From positions 62,001 through 126,000 of the forward strand of contig QAPD01000045.1 of NCBI GenBank assembly GCA_003052455.1: DNA of 64,000 bases, written 5' to 3'. This document shows, one piece after another, positions 36,168-44,309 of this stretch (within the stretch, counting starts at the first letter, position 1; the number at the start of each line of letters is the position of its first letter). This DNA comes from Sphaerisporangium cinnabarinum (lineage in GTDB: Bacteria > Actinomycetota > Actinomycetes > Actinomycetales > Cellulomonadaceae). The notes under the pieces were generated by a model that saw only the letters and a program-made list of their open reading frames with translations, had not been told where the DNA came from and did not search any database. The position numbers and the translations under genes are program-made.

Positions 36168-37355
36168 ATGCAGTTCGGCATCTTCACCGTCGGCGACGTC
36201 ACGACGGATCCCACGACGGGCCGGACCCCCGACGACACCGAGCGCGTGCGGTCCATGCTGACGATCGCGAAGCACGCGGACGAGGCGGGGCTGGACGTCT
36301 TCGCCACGGGGGAGCACCACAACCCGCCGTTCGTCCCGTCCTCGCCCACGACCATGCTCGGCTACCTGACGGGCGTGACGAAGAACATCGTCCTGTCGAC
36401 CTCGACGACGCTCATCACGACGAACGACCCGGTGCGCCTCGCGGAGGAGTACGCGATGCTCCAGGTCATCTCGGACGGCCGCATGGACCTCATGATGGGC
36501 CGCGGCAACACCGGCCCGGTGTACCCGTGGTTCGGGCAGGACATCCGGCAGGGCATCCCGCTCGCGATCGAGAACTACGCGCTGCTGCGCCGGCTGTGGA
36601 CCGAGGACGTCGTGGACTGGGAGGGCAAGTTCCGCACCCCGCTGCAGGGCTTCACCTCGACGCCGCGGCCGCTGGACGGCGTCCCGCCGTTCGTGTGGCA
36701 CGGGTCGATCCGCAGCCCCGAGATCGCCGAGCAGGCCGCCTACTACGGCGACGGGTTCTTCCACAACAACATCTTCTGGCCCATGAGCCACACCAAGCAG
36801 ATGGTGCAGTTCTACCGCCAGCGCTGGGAGCACCACGGCCACGGCCCCGCGGACACCGCGATCGTCGGGCTCGGCGGCCAGGTGTTCATGCGCAAGGACT
36901 CCCAGAAGGCGTGGGACGAGTTCCGCCCCTACTTCGACAACGCGCCCGTCTACGGGCACGGGCCCTCCATGGAGGACTTCACGCGCGAGACGCCGCTCAC
37001 CGTCGGCTCGCCGCAGCAGGTCATCGACCGGTACGCCGCGATGCGCGACCACGTGGGCGACTACCAGCGCCAGCTGTTCCTCGTCGACCACGCCGGCCTG
37101 CCGCTCAAGACCGTGCTCGAGCAGATCGACCTCCTCGCCGGCGAGGTCGTGCCCGTGCTGCGCAAGGAGATGGAGGCCGTCCGCCCCGCGCACGTGCCGT
37201 CGAACCCGCCGAGCCACGCCGAGCGCGTCGCGGCCGCCCGCGCCGCCGGGACCGAGGGCGCCGCGCACGTCGGCGGCACCGAGGACCTCTGGACCGGGCG
37301 CACCGCCGAGGACGACACCCGCACCGCCACCGCCGGTGCCGCGTTCGGCCTGTGA
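36168..37355 (+). CDS. FMN-dependent luciferase-like monooxygenase (CE1758-type)
   Basis: A 395-residue TIM-barrel flavin monooxygenase. Conserved segments include MQFGIFTVGDVTTDP, DVFATGEHHNPPFVPSSP, LSTSTTLITTNDPVRLAEEYAMLQ, and DLMMGRGNTGPVYPWFG, where the flavin phosphate binds. It matches the CE1758 subgroup of luciferase-like enzymes, which occur next to a dedicated FMN reductase, as here. Substrate unknown. An Ala/Thr-rich tail closes the protein. GGGAG before the ATG serves as ribosome-binding site, and palindromes upstream suggest repression. Confidence 0.88.
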   Translation: MQFGIFTVGDVTTDPTTGRTPDDTERVRSMLTIAKHADEAGLDVFATGEHHNPPFVPSSPTTMLGYLTGVTKNIVLSTSTTLITTNDPVRLAEEYAMLQVISDGRMDLMMGRGNTGPVYPWFGQDIRQGIPLAIENYALLRRLWTEDVVDWEGKFRTPLQGFTSTPRPLDGVPPFVWHGSIRSPEIAEQAAYYGDGFFHNNIFWPMSHTKQMVQFYRQRWEHHGHGPADTAIVGLGGQVFMRKDSQKAWDEFRPYFDNAPVYGHGPSMEDFTRETPLTVGSPQQVIDRYAAMRDHVGDYQRQLFLVDHAGLPLKTVLEQIDLLAGEVVPVLRKEMEAVRPAHVPSNPPSHAERVAAARAAGTEGAAHVGGTEDLWTGRTAEDDTRTATAGAAFGL

Positions 37356-37506
37356 CACCGGCGACACCCGCGCCGTGACCACCCGCCCGACGGCGTACGG
37401 TCGAGGAGTGCCCCGCACCCGCGACCGGCCGCCGTCGGGCACGGCAGCACCCGGCCCCACGACGGGCCGCACCCCGCACCGCACGTCAGCACCTCAGGAG
37501 CACCGC

Positions 37507-38145
37507 ATGACCGCCAGCACCCCCGCCCCGGACCGCCGCCTCGTCGTGGTGTCCGCCGGGCTGTCCAAGCCGTCCTCCACGCGCCTGCTCGCCGACCGGC
37601 TCGGCGAGGCCACGGTGCGCGAGCTGCAGGGCCTCGGCGTGAGCGCCGAGATCGAGACCGTCGAGCTGCGCGACCACGCGCACGCCGTCGTCGACGCCAT
37701 GCTCACCGGCTTCCCGACCGGCGACCTCGCGGGCGTCCTCGAGCGCCTCACCGCCGCCGACGGGATCGTCGTGACCACCCCGCTGTTCACCACCACGTAC
37801 TCCGGGCTGCTCAAGTCGTTCGTCGACGTCCTCGACAAGGACTCGCTCACCGGCACGCCCGTCCTGCTCGGCGCGACCGGCGGCACCGCCCGCCACTCGC
37901 TCGCGCTCGAGTACTCGCTGCGCCCCCTGTTCACCTACCTGCGGGCCGACGTCGCCACGACGTCCGTGTTCGCCGCGACCGACGACTGGGCGGCCGCCGA
38001 GGGCGACTCCGGCGGCGGGCTGCCCGCCCGCATCGCGCGTGCGGGACGCGAGCTCGCGGAGAAGGTCGCGCTGCGCAAGAACGCCGGCCCCGCCGACCCG
38101 TTCGCCGGGACGCCCGACTTCACGGCCCTGCTCGGCGGCCGGTGA
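37507..38145 (+). CDS. NADPH-dependent FMN reductase (CE1759-type partner)
   Basis: A 212-residue flavodoxin-fold reductase. The N-terminal phosphate loop is VVVSAGLSKPSSTRLLADRL, and the flavin-contacting TTPLFTTTYSGLLKSFVDVLD follows. LLGATGGTARHSLALEYSLRPLF completes the family pattern. It should supply reduced FMN to the monooxygenase encoded 150 bp upstream, a pairing typical of this subgroup. AGGAG lies just before the ATG. A strong hairpin terminator follows the stop. Confidence 0.88.
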   Translation: MTASTPAPDRRLVVVSAGLSKPSSTRLLADRLGEATVRELQGLGVSAEIETVELRDHAHAVVDAMLTGFPTGDLAGVLERLTAADGIVVTTPLFTTTYSGLLKSFVDVLDKDSLTGTPVLLGATGGTARHSLALEYSLRPLFTYLRADVATTSVFAATDDWAAAEGDSGGGLPARIARAGRELAEKVALRKNAGPADPFAGTPDFTALLGGR

Positions 38146-38155
38146 CCCCCTGACC

Positions 38156-38193
38156 GCGCGCCCCGGCCACCGGTGCTCCCGGCCGGGGCGCGC
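38156..38193 (+). terminator. Hairpin terminator after the FMN reductase
   Basis: GCGCGCCCCGGCC and GGCCGGGGCGCGC form a perfect 13-bp stem with a 12-base loop, ten bases past the stop. Confidence 0.75.
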
Positions 38194-38301
38194 ACCCCTT
38201 GCCCGACCTGCACCGGCACCCCGCCCGCACCGCGACCCGCCTTGCCCCCGGCAGGACCGTCGCGGCAGGATCGGGGAGACCGACGACGACGGGGGAGCAC
38301 C

Positions 38302-39045
38302 ATGAGCCGCAGCACCACCGAGGACCGGGCCCCAGGACCCGGCGACCCGGAGCAGGACGCGGCGCCCGCCGCCCCGCAGACCCTCGCCGTCCCCGTCGTC
38401 GAGGCCCTCGCCGACCACGCACCCCGCCCCGACCACGACGTCACGGCACCGCCCCGGCGCCGACCCGTCGGCATCGTGCGGGCACCGCAGCCCGCACCCG
38501 ACGCCGCCCGCTTCAGCACCGCACCCCGGTACCCCGCGATGTTCCACGTCGCCGGCGGCCGCCTCGTGTGGGACGGCACCCGCCTGCGGCTCGTACGCGG
38601 CGACGACACCGTCCTGCAACCCGCCGGAAGGCCCGTCGTCACCGTCACCGGCGACGGCCCCACCGTCGCCGTCACCTGGCGCGACGACCAGCACCCCACC
38701 ACCCGGGCCACGCGCGCCGTCCTGCTCGAGGGCTCCTCCGCCCGGTTCGCACGCTTCGCCCGCTCCCTCGCCGCCACCCGCCCCGGCACCATCGAGCTCG
38801 ACGACCGGACCGTGCCCTCCACCCGGCTCCCGCACCTGCGCCCCGACCGCGCCGGGACCGACCGCCGCCCCGGCGTGTTCACCCGCGCCCTGTGGCGCGT
38901 CGTCGGGCGCGCCACCACCGACCCGGCACCCACCGGCAGGGGAGCGGACCTCGTCACCCGGCTCGAACGCCTCGCCGCCCTCCACCGCGCCGGAGACCTC
39001 ACCGACACCGAGTACGCACGCGCCAAGCAGGCCCTGCTCGGCTGA
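38302..39045 (+). CDS. Hypothetical protein with C-terminal SHOCT-like motif
   Basis: A 247-residue protein without a recognised N-terminal domain. Residues 1-70 are Pro/Ala-rich and likely disordered. A beta-rich middle follows (AMFHVAGGRLVWDGTRLRL). The C-terminus LVTRLERLAALHRAGDLTDTEYARAKQALLG, cited as its last 31 residues, matches the SHOCT oligomerisation motif. GGGGGAGCACC before the ATG is a reasonable ribosome-binding site. No neighbour suggests a function. Confidence 0.75.
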   Translation: MSRSTTEDRAPGPGDPEQDAAPAAPQTLAVPVVEALADHAPRPDHDVTAPPRRRPVGIVRAPQPAPDAARFSTAPRYPAMFHVAGGRLVWDGTRLRLVRGDDTVLQPAGRPVVTVTGDGPTVAVTWRDDQHPTTRATRAVLLEGSSARFARFARSLAATRPGTIELDDRTVPSTRLPHLRPDRAGTDRRPGVFTRALWRVVGRATTDPAPTGRGADLVTRLERLAALHRAGDLTDTEYARAKQALLG

Positions 39046-39071
39046 CGCCACGACCGGGGGACGGGCCGCCG

Positions 39072-39512
39072 TCAGCTCCTCGTCGAGCCCCACCCGGTCA
39101 CGTCGACGACCGTCATCACCGACCGGCCCTCACGGAAGTCCCCGTACCGCACCCACACCGGCGTGACCCGCAGCAGCACGATGCCGTCGTCCAGCAACGA
39201 CCCCGCGAACTGCGGGAACGCCGCCGCGTACGCCGCGGCGCAGCGCCGCCGGTCCGCACCGGCCGGGATGTCCGCCGTGCCCTCGCACTGCACGGTCGTC
39301 CCGTCCGTCCCCCCGACCGTCACGGCGACGCGCGGGTCCCGGGCCACGTTCGCCACCTTGCGCGACGACGCCCGCGCGTCGAACACCAGCTCGCCCGCGT
39401 CCGTCGCCGCCACGGCGAGGAACGCCGCCTGCGGGCCGCCGTCCTGGCCGAGGGACGCCACGACCCCCCACCCCTGAGAACGGACGAAGCCGACGAACGC
39501 CGCACGATCCAT
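39072..39512 (-). CDS. Pyridoxamine 5'-phosphate oxidase-like flavin/F420-binding protein
   Basis: A 146-residue split-beta-barrel protein. WGVVASLGQDGGPQAAFLAVA, FDARASSRKVANVARDPRVAVTVGG and QCEGTADIPAG are the usual PNPOx-fold strands. The C-terminal part has VLLRVTPVWVRYGDF. Small members like this bind FMN, F420 or heme and often detoxify or reduce small molecules; it lacks the PdxH substrate residues I would expect of a true PNPOx. TACGGT (39524-39519) lies six bases before the ATG at 39512, deciding the start. Confidence 0.82.
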   Translation of the reverse strand: MDRAAFVGFVRSQGWGVVASLGQDGGPQAAFLAVAATDAGELVFDARASSRKVANVARDPRVAVTVGGTDGTTVQCEGTADIPAGADRRRCAAAYAAAFPQFAGSLLDDGIVLLRVTPVWVRYGDFREGRSVMTVVDVTGWGSTRS

Positions 39513-39518
39513 GCCGCC

Positions 39519-39524
39519 ACCGTA
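39519..39524 (-). promoter_or_regulatory. Leaderless -10 element of the PNPOx-like gene
   Basis: TACGGT on the minus strand, six bases before the ATG at 39512. Confidence 0.5.
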
Positions 39525-39622
39525 GCGTCCGGTGTCGCCCGACCGGAGACACCGAGGACACCGAAGGCGCCACGACACGAAATCGCTCGACCGCCGGGCA
39601 CAGCGCCTGACACCGTCGCAGG

Positions 39623-40408
39623 ATGACGGACCCTCGCACCGACCTCGCCGGAACCGACCAGGAACGCCTCTGGGACGCCGACGCCGCCGCGCGGTACGAC
39701 ACCCCCGGCGAGGGCATGTTCGCCCCCGACGCCCTCGACCCTGCCGTGGAGCGGCTCGCGGCGCTCGCGGACCGGGGGAGGGCGGTCGAGCTCGCGATCG
39801 GCACGGGCCGGGTCGCGATCCCGCTCGCCGCGCGCGGCGTGCCCGTGACCGGCATCGAGATCTCCCGGCACATGGTCGCCCGGCTGCGCGAGAAGGCCGA
39901 CGAGACGACCCTCCCCGTCGTCGTCGGCGACATGGCCACCGCCAGGGTGCCGGGGGAGCACACGCTCGTCTACCTCGTGGACAACACGATCTCCAACCTG
40001 CTCACCCAGGACGCCCAGGTCGAGTGCTTCCGCAACGCCGCACGCCATCTCGCCCCAGGAGGTCGGTTCGTCGTCGAGCTCTGGGTCCCCGAGCTGCGCG
40101 CCCTGCCACCGGGGCGCACCGCGACCGTCTGGCTCGCCGAGCCCGACCACCTCGGCGTCGACACCTACGACGTCCTGCACCAGCGCGTCGTGTCCCACCA
40201 CGTCCGGTTCGACGACGACGGCCACGCGACGGTGGGCCGCACACCCCACCGGTACGTCTGGCCCCCGGAGCTCGACCTCATGGCCCGCCTCGCCGGCCTC
40301 GAGCTCGAGACCCGCCACGCCGGATGGGCGGGGGAGCCGTTCACCGCAGAGTCGCCCTCCCACGTGTCCGTGTACCGGCGCCCACCCCGACCGGACCGCG
40401 CGACGTGA
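39623..40408 (+). CDS. Class I SAM-dependent methyltransferase
   Basis: A 261-residue methyltransferase. The SAM loop is GRAVELAIGTGRVAIPLAARGVPVTGIEIS near residue 55 (key residues E-A-I-G-T-G-R). TLVYLVDNTISNLLTQDAQ and the post-motif AARHLAPGGRFVVELWVPEL follow. The substrate is not predictable. CACCGT lies six bases before the ATG and loosely resembles the leaderless -10 used by neighbours. It is followed 12 bp later by a lipoprotein gene. Confidence 0.85.
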   Translation: MTDPRTDLAGTDQERLWDADAAARYDTPGEGMFAPDALDPAVERLAALADRGRAVELAIGTGRVAIPLAARGVPVTGIEISRHMVARLREKADETTLPVVVGDMATARVPGEHTLVYLVDNTISNLLTQDAQVECFRNAARHLAPGGRFVVELWVPELRALPPGRTATVWLAEPDHLGVDTYDVLHQRVVSHHVRFDDDGHATVGRTPHRYVWPPELDLMARLAGLELETRHAGWAGEPFTAESPSHVSVYRRPPRPDRAT

Positions 40409-40420
40409 TATCCATCCTCG

Positions 40421-40894
40421 ATGGACCTGTCCCGCCGCCGGACCCGACCCGCCGTCCTCGTCGGCGCCGCGCTCGTCGCCCTCACCGCCTGCTCCGGACC
40501 CGTCACACCCCAGGACCTCGTCACCCGCCTTGCCGACGCACCCACCCCCGACGACGCCCTCGTCGGCACGATGACGCCCGACGAGATGGACCCCACCTCC
40601 GCGCGACGCCTCGGCGAGCTCGACGGGGCCACCTTCTACGCCGGGTCGGGCACCCGCGACGGGCAGGACGTCGTCTGCCTCGTCACCGTCGTCGAAGGCG
40701 ACACCCCGGACGACGACGCCGGAGCCTCCACCTGCGGCCTCGTCACCGACCTCGACGACGGCCACCTCCGCCTGGAGTACGGCGACGCCCAGACCCTCGT
40801 CACCGCCACCCTCGTCCCCGACGGGCTCTCCACCGACCCCGACCTCACCCGGCTCACCCCCAACCTCGCCGCCCAGGTGTCACGCACGACCTGA
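40421..40894 (+). CDS. Hypothetical lipoprotein
   Basis: A 157-residue secreted protein. The signal peptide MDLSRRRTRPAVLVGAALVALTAC ends in a lipobox (LTAC-S), with the lipidated Cys at residue 24. The mature part is acidic with no recognised fold. It has two further Cys (VVCLV and STCGLV) that could form a disulfide. It would be acylated by Lgt and N-acylated by the Lnt encoded at 32.7 kb. Confidence 0.78.
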   Translation: MDLSRRRTRPAVLVGAALVALTACSGPVTPQDLVTRLADAPTPDDALVGTMTPDEMDPTSARRLGELDGATFYAGSGTRDGQDVVCLVTVVEGDTPDDDAGASTCGLVTDLDDGHLRLEYGDAQTLVTATLVPDGLSTDPDLTRLTPNLAAQVSRTT

Positions 40895-40924
40895 CCCTGC
40901 GCACCACAGCAGGGTTGCCCGCGC

Positions 40925-41683
40925 TCACCCCGCCAGCGATGCCTCGACCACAGCCAGGTCCCGCACCGCGAACCGGTGGTGCTCCCACTCCTCCTCGAGG
41001 ATCACGTGCACGCACGACAACGTCGTCTCCGGATACTCCGGCGACCACGGGTTGCGACGCACCACCCCCAGGGCCTCCGGCGTCACCACCGCCAGGAAGT
41101 CCCGCACCATCGCCACCCGACCCGCCCGCGCCTCCAGCACCTCGCCGAACGACGGCGTCCCCGACGCGAACACCGACAGGTCCAACCCGTCCTCCGCCGC
41201 CTGCGGACCCGGCTGCCCCAGAGGATGGAACGGCTGCTCCACCCCCAGCACCGCACGCCCCAACCACGCATCCGTCGCCAGCACCAGGTGCCGCAGCGTC
41301 TGCGCGAACGACCACTCACCGTCCACCGACACGTCCACGGCGCTCGCGGGCAGCGCGGCCGCCCGCTCCAGCGTCGCCGCCCACGTGGACTCCAGCGCCG
41401 CCCACGCCGCCCGCAGACCCACCGGGTCCGCTGCCCGCCGCAGCTCCCGGCCCGGGAACCGCCGGTCCAGCTCCGCCTCCACGAACCCCCGCACGTCCAC
41501 ACCGTTCACCAGCACCGGCGCATCGCCGTCCGCCAACCACGGAGCGTCCACGTCCAGACCCTCCACCTGCGCGCCCCGCACCACGACCCCCGACAGGTCC
41601 GGCTCCACGAACCGCGCACCCCGCAGGTCCACACCCTCGAACCTCGCACCCCGCAGATCGTCAGAACGGGTGAACCGGACCAT
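40925..41683 (-). CDS. DinB-family protein with pentapeptide-repeat-like N-terminus
   Basis: A 252-residue protein. The N-terminus DLRGARFEGVDLRGARFVEPDLSG follows the A(D/N)LXX pentapeptide pattern for about six repeats. The remainder is a DinB/YfiT four-helix bundle with AWAALESTWAATLERAAAL, WSFAQTLRHLVLATDAWL and the C-terminal CVHVILEEEWEHHRFAVRDL. His residues in LRHLV and EEWEHHRF are the probable metal ligands. DinB enzymes act in thiol-dependent detoxification (for instance mycothiol transfer). The fusion is common in actinobacteria. The ATG at 41683 starts the repeat region. Confidence 0.85.
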   Translation of the reverse strand: MVRFTRSDDLRGARFEGVDLRGARFVEPDLSGVVVRGAQVEGLDVDAPWLADGDAPVLVNGVDVRGFVEAELDRRFPGRELRRAADPVGLRAAWAALESTWAATLERAAALPASAVDVSVDGEWSFAQTLRHLVLATDAWLGRAVLGVEQPFHPLGQPGPQAAEDGLDLSVFASGTPSFGEVLEARAGRVAMVRDFLAVVTPEALGVVRRNPWSPEYPETTLSCVHVILEEEWEHHRFAVRDLAVVEASLAG

Positions 41684-41945
41684 GAGCGCCTCCTCGGGAA
41701 CGGCCCGCCCGCCACGACCCGCCGGACCCGGGGGAGCGGACCCATCGCGCCGACGACACGGCACGAGGGTCCCGGCCCGGGGGAGAGGCGCCAGCACCTC
41801 CCGGACGGACGACGAACGGGGACGTTCGCACCGTACGCCGCCCGACCCGCACCCCACCAGAGCACCCACGCCCACCGGCCCCACGACCTGGCCCACGCGC
41901 CCCCAGGGCTGGTGCCCCGACACCGGGCCGGGGGAGCATCGCACC

Positions 41946-42470
41946 ATGCCGATCCTGCCCACCGACCGCGACCCCCGCCTCGTCACGATCCGCCGCGGAG
42001 GCACCCTCACCGACGAGGACCACCACCAGATCGCCCGATGGGCCGTCGACTGCGCCGAGCACGTCCTGCCCCTCTTCGAACACGCACGACCCGACGACAC
42101 CCGACCCCGCGACGCCCTCGACATCGCCCGCGCCTGGATCCGCGGAGACGTCCCCATGAAGACCGCCCACACCACCGCCTTCGTCGCCAACGCCGCCGGC
42201 CGCGACCAGGCCGCACCCGTCAAGTACGCGGCGCTCGCGGCCGGTCAGGCCGTCGCCGTGGCGCACGTCGCCGCTCACGGGCTGGGCGCGGCGGCGTACG
42301 CGATCCGCGCGGCCGCCGCGGACGCCGCAGCACGGGGGGAGGACGCCGAGGCTGCGCGGCTCGCGGAACGGGATCGGCAGCGCGATCGCATCCCGGCCGG
42401 GCTGCGCGAGCTCGTGCTCGACGACCAGCGGCGTCGCAGCCCGATCTGCTGGCACGTGTTCGACGACTGA
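41946..42470 (+). CDS. Putative immunity-like protein
   Basis: A 174-residue, largely helical protein. The pattern DCAEHVLPLFEHARPDDTRPRDALDIARAWIRGDV, early in the sequence (key residues H-V-L-P-x-F and P-R-x-A-I/L), followed by AARAAGQAVAVAHVAAHGLGAAAYAIRAAAA and the ending RSPICWHVFDD, matches the family annotated as putative immunity proteins (Imm-5-like). No toxin gene is adjacent, so the immunity role is untested. It may be an orphan protective gene in this variable stretch. Confidence 0.7.
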   Translation: MPILPTDRDPRLVTIRRGGTLTDEDHHQIARWAVDCAEHVLPLFEHARPDDTRPRDALDIARAWIRGDVPMKTAHTTAFVANAAGRDQAAPVKYAALAAGQAVAVAHVAAHGLGAAAYAIRAAAADAAARGEDAEAARLAERDRQRDRIPAGLRELVLDDQRRRSPICWHVFDD

Positions 42471-42531
42471 CCCCGGGCCCGGCTCGGACCGTGTCGACCG
42501 TGGTGTCACCAGCGCGGACGAGCGTGGTGGC

Positions 42532-42954
42532 TCAGCGCAGGAGGTCCTCGTACGCGACGAGCGGGATCCGACCGTCCGCCGCGGCGGCGACCTGCTCGTC
42601 TCCGGCCACGAGGACGTCCGCCTGGAGCGTCGCGACCGCGACGTACTCGGCGGCCGCCGTGTCGTCCGCACCGAGCTCGCGCGCGATGCGGAACGCCGTC
42701 GCGCGCGAGACGCGGTCGCCGAGCAGGCGGATCCGCAGGGAGGCGACACCCTCGAGACGCTCGCGCGCCGTCTTCTCGTCGAGGACGCCGCGACGCACGT
42801 CCTGGTACAGCATCGAGAGCGCGTGGCTGCGCAGGACGGACGGGCCGACGAGCGGGCGGCGCGTGCCGAGGTGCACGTCGTCGTGCACGAGACGCAGCGC
42901 GGTGACCGCGTCGATCGCGCAGCGGGTGGACGGTTCCAGGCCGGCGGATCCCAT
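42532..42954 (-). CDS. Orphan PIN-domain protein (VapC-like)
   Basis: A 140-residue protein. Its fold order fits a PIN ribonuclease: the first Asp in CAIDAVTALRLV, a helical middle, and the C-terminal acidic set in ADDTAAAEYVAVATLQADVLVAGDEQVAAAA. It is similar to actinobacterial PIN proteins annotated as type II toxins. No antitoxin gene was found on either side, and upstream lies an apparent integrase fragment, so it may be an orphan or a housekeeping nuclease. An upstream GTG would add five residues. Confidence 0.65.
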   Translation of the reverse strand: MGSAGLEPSTRCAIDAVTALRLVHDDVHLGTRRPLVGPSVLRSHALSMLYQDVRRGVLDEKTARERLEGVASLRIRLLGDRVSRATAFRIARELGADDTAAAEYVAVATLQADVLVAGDEQVAAAADGRIPLVAYEDLLR

Positions 42955-43074
42955 AGGGCCAGTACACACCCGAGGACCCGCAGGGTGCCGTCGAAGGTCG
43001 CGGTGCTCGGGGCTCTCGGCCGCACCTCTGCTCGACGAGGGCGCCGGGGGAGTAGTTGGTACCGTCGCACCTCA

Positions 43075-43209
43075 CGTGCCTGTTGCGTCCGTGGAACAGC
43101 GCTCGGCGACCTGCTCGTCTAGGTCAGCAGCACGCCAAGACCAGGGAAGATCGTTCGTGAGGTCCTGGAACCGCCTGGTGACGCGAAAGACCACGCGGAT
43201 GTCCTGGCG
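43075..43209 (-). pseudogene. Probable integrase N-terminal fragment
   Basis: A 45-codon stretch in one frame, ending in a stop at 43072-43074, reads RVTRRFQDLTNDLPWSWRAADLDE in its middle (key residues RRF-x-D-x-TN-x-x-PW-x-W-x-x-A-D). This is the pattern I know from the N-terminal SAM-like domain of a group of actinobacterial tyrosine recombinases. The frame has no convincing start, no catalytic domain follows and non-coding sequence surrounds it. I read it as the remnant of an element once inserted here. The match is from memory and moderate. Confidence 0.4.
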
Positions 43210-43228
43210 CGCGCGAGGCAACGGGTCT

Positions 43229-43621
43229 TCATTCGTGCGTCGCAGCCGCGCGCAGGGCATTGTTGACGACCGTCCACCCGTTGGGGGGTGTGGTCCTGCG
43301 GTCGGCATCGTTGCTGTAGTACGCGTCTGAGTTCTCGAGCCAGCGCGCGAGCGCTTCGAGGTACTCGTGGAGGGAACGGTTGCTCCAAGGCTCGTCGGCA
43401 GCTGCGGCGGTAGCCAGGGCACGCGCCGTCGCGATCACCGCCTGCTTGCCGGAGCCGTTGGCCTCAGAGGGGCAGCCAGCCAGTCCACAGCTCTCGTCGA
43501 CGTCGAAGTCCTGGTGCTCGAACTCGTAGTGGAAGCAGACGTAGTGCATCCGCTCGAAGGTCTCGTACTCGGCCGCGCCCACGCGCACGCTTCGACGGCA
43601 CCGGCGGCACAAGAGCTCCAT
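43229..43621 (-). CDS. Small protein with N-terminal zinc-ribbon-like Cys pair and DUF7660-like C-terminus
   Basis: A 130-residue protein. The N-terminus has CRRCRRSVRV and further Cys residues (HYVCFHYEF, ESCGLAGCPSE) that could bind zinc. The C-terminus LHEYLEALARWLENSDAYYSN..GWTVVNNALRAAATHE resembles the DUF7660 pattern, in which a short helical domain ends in a Trp and YE/HE. Function unknown. It lies between the integrase fragment and an AT-rich patch. Codon use is less GC3-biased than its neighbours, as expected of acquired DNA. Confidence 0.6.
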   Translation of the reverse strand: MELLCRRCRRSVRVGAAEYETFERMHYVCFHYEFEHQDFDVDESCGLAGCPSEANGSGKQAVIATARALATAAAADEPWSNRSLHEYLEALARWLENSDAYYSNDADRRTTPPNGWTVVNNALRAAATHE

Positions 43622-43716
43622 GCGGCGATGATGTCAGAGGGGGCCGTCGGACAGGCTTCGGACCCGTGCTGGCAGGAGCCTGTCGACCCATGACAACACT
43701 CATCACTCTACCGCCG

Positions 43717-43730
43717 ATAATGTACATTAT
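43717..43730. promoter_or_regulatory. Perfect 14-bp palindrome ATAATGTACATTAT
   Basis: It lies in the most AT-rich patch of the window, 67 bp before the gene at 43797. The ATGTACAT core fits a PadR- or TetR-type operator. No regulator gene is near. Confidence 0.6.
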
Positions 43731-43734
43731 GTCA

Positions 43735-43745
43735 TTACGTCGTAA
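43735..43745. promoter_or_regulatory. Second palindrome TTACG-T-CGTAA
   Basis: A perfect 5-bp inverted repeat around one base, five bases after the 14-bp palindrome and 52 bp before the gene at 43797. Confidence 0.5.
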
Positions 43746-43796
43746 CGAAGCGCCCTTCAGCGCATCACGAGGCGCCCCGGTGGGCTCCCCTTCGTC

Positions 43797-44261
43797 ATGA
43801 GCACGACGACCTACGCACCGCAGCTTCTCGCCCCCGCCGCCCGCGGAGACGACCGCCGACCGACTGGGAGCATCGTGCGATCCCTGCGGAATGCGTCGCG
43901 GACCGGCATCGACACGACGGCCGCACCGGCGTCCTCGGATTCCGTCGCCACCATGTCGGTGTTCGCAGCCGCCGGACCTGACGCCCGTCGGTCCGGACGA
44001 GTCCTGACGACGTGCGCGACGCTCGCCTGGCTGCCGGTGCTCGTGCTGACCGTCCTGGTGTTCCTCCTGGTCGGCGCCGTGGGTGGCCTCGCGGCCGCCG
44101 GCGTGTGGACCTGGCGCACGGTGTCCCCCGTGCGGACCCGGTCGGCCGGCGACACCGACGAGGATCCCGACGGATCGGCGCTCGAGAGCCTGCCGCAGCC
44201 CCCAGGAGCTCCGCGCGGCCGACGGGTGGTTCGCGACCGCACCATCGGCTATGATGCGTAG
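43797..44261 (+). CDS. Hypothetical single-pass membrane protein
   Basis: A 154-residue protein of unknown family. Residues 1-75 are Ser/Arg/Ala-rich and probably disordered. A hydrophobic span (CATLAWLPVLVLTVLVFLLVGAVGGLAAAGVW, residues ~82-113; key part LPVLVLTVLVFLLVGAVGG) could be one long or two short helices. The tail is acidic and then basic. GC-rich third positions support real coding. No clear Shine-Dalgarno is seen. The two palindromes just upstream suggest it is regulated. Confidence 0.55.
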   Translation: MSTTTYAPQLLAPAARGDDRRPTGSIVRSLRNASRTGIDTTAAPASSDSVATMSVFAAAGPDARRSGRVLTTCATLAWLPVLVLTVLVFLLVGAVGGLAAAGVWTWRTVSPVRTRSAGDTDEDPDGSALESLPQPPGAPRGRRVVRDRTIGYDA

Positions 44262-44299
44262 AATCGGACATAGCGCCCAAACCATTGTGTTTAGGTCAA

Positions 44300-44309
44300 C
44301 ACCATGGTG
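44300..44309. promoter_or_regulatory. CACCATGGTG palindrome in AT-richer spacer
   Basis: A perfect 10-bp palindrome in the 220-bp spacer 44262-44481. Nothing else recognisable is in that spacer; short frames there look non-coding. Confidence 0.3.

Noticed and set aside
43464-44285. A 273-codon minus-strand frame over the AT-rich patch
   Set aside because: It overlaps two better-supported genes in antisense, has a Gly/Arg/His-rich shadow composition and shows no domain.
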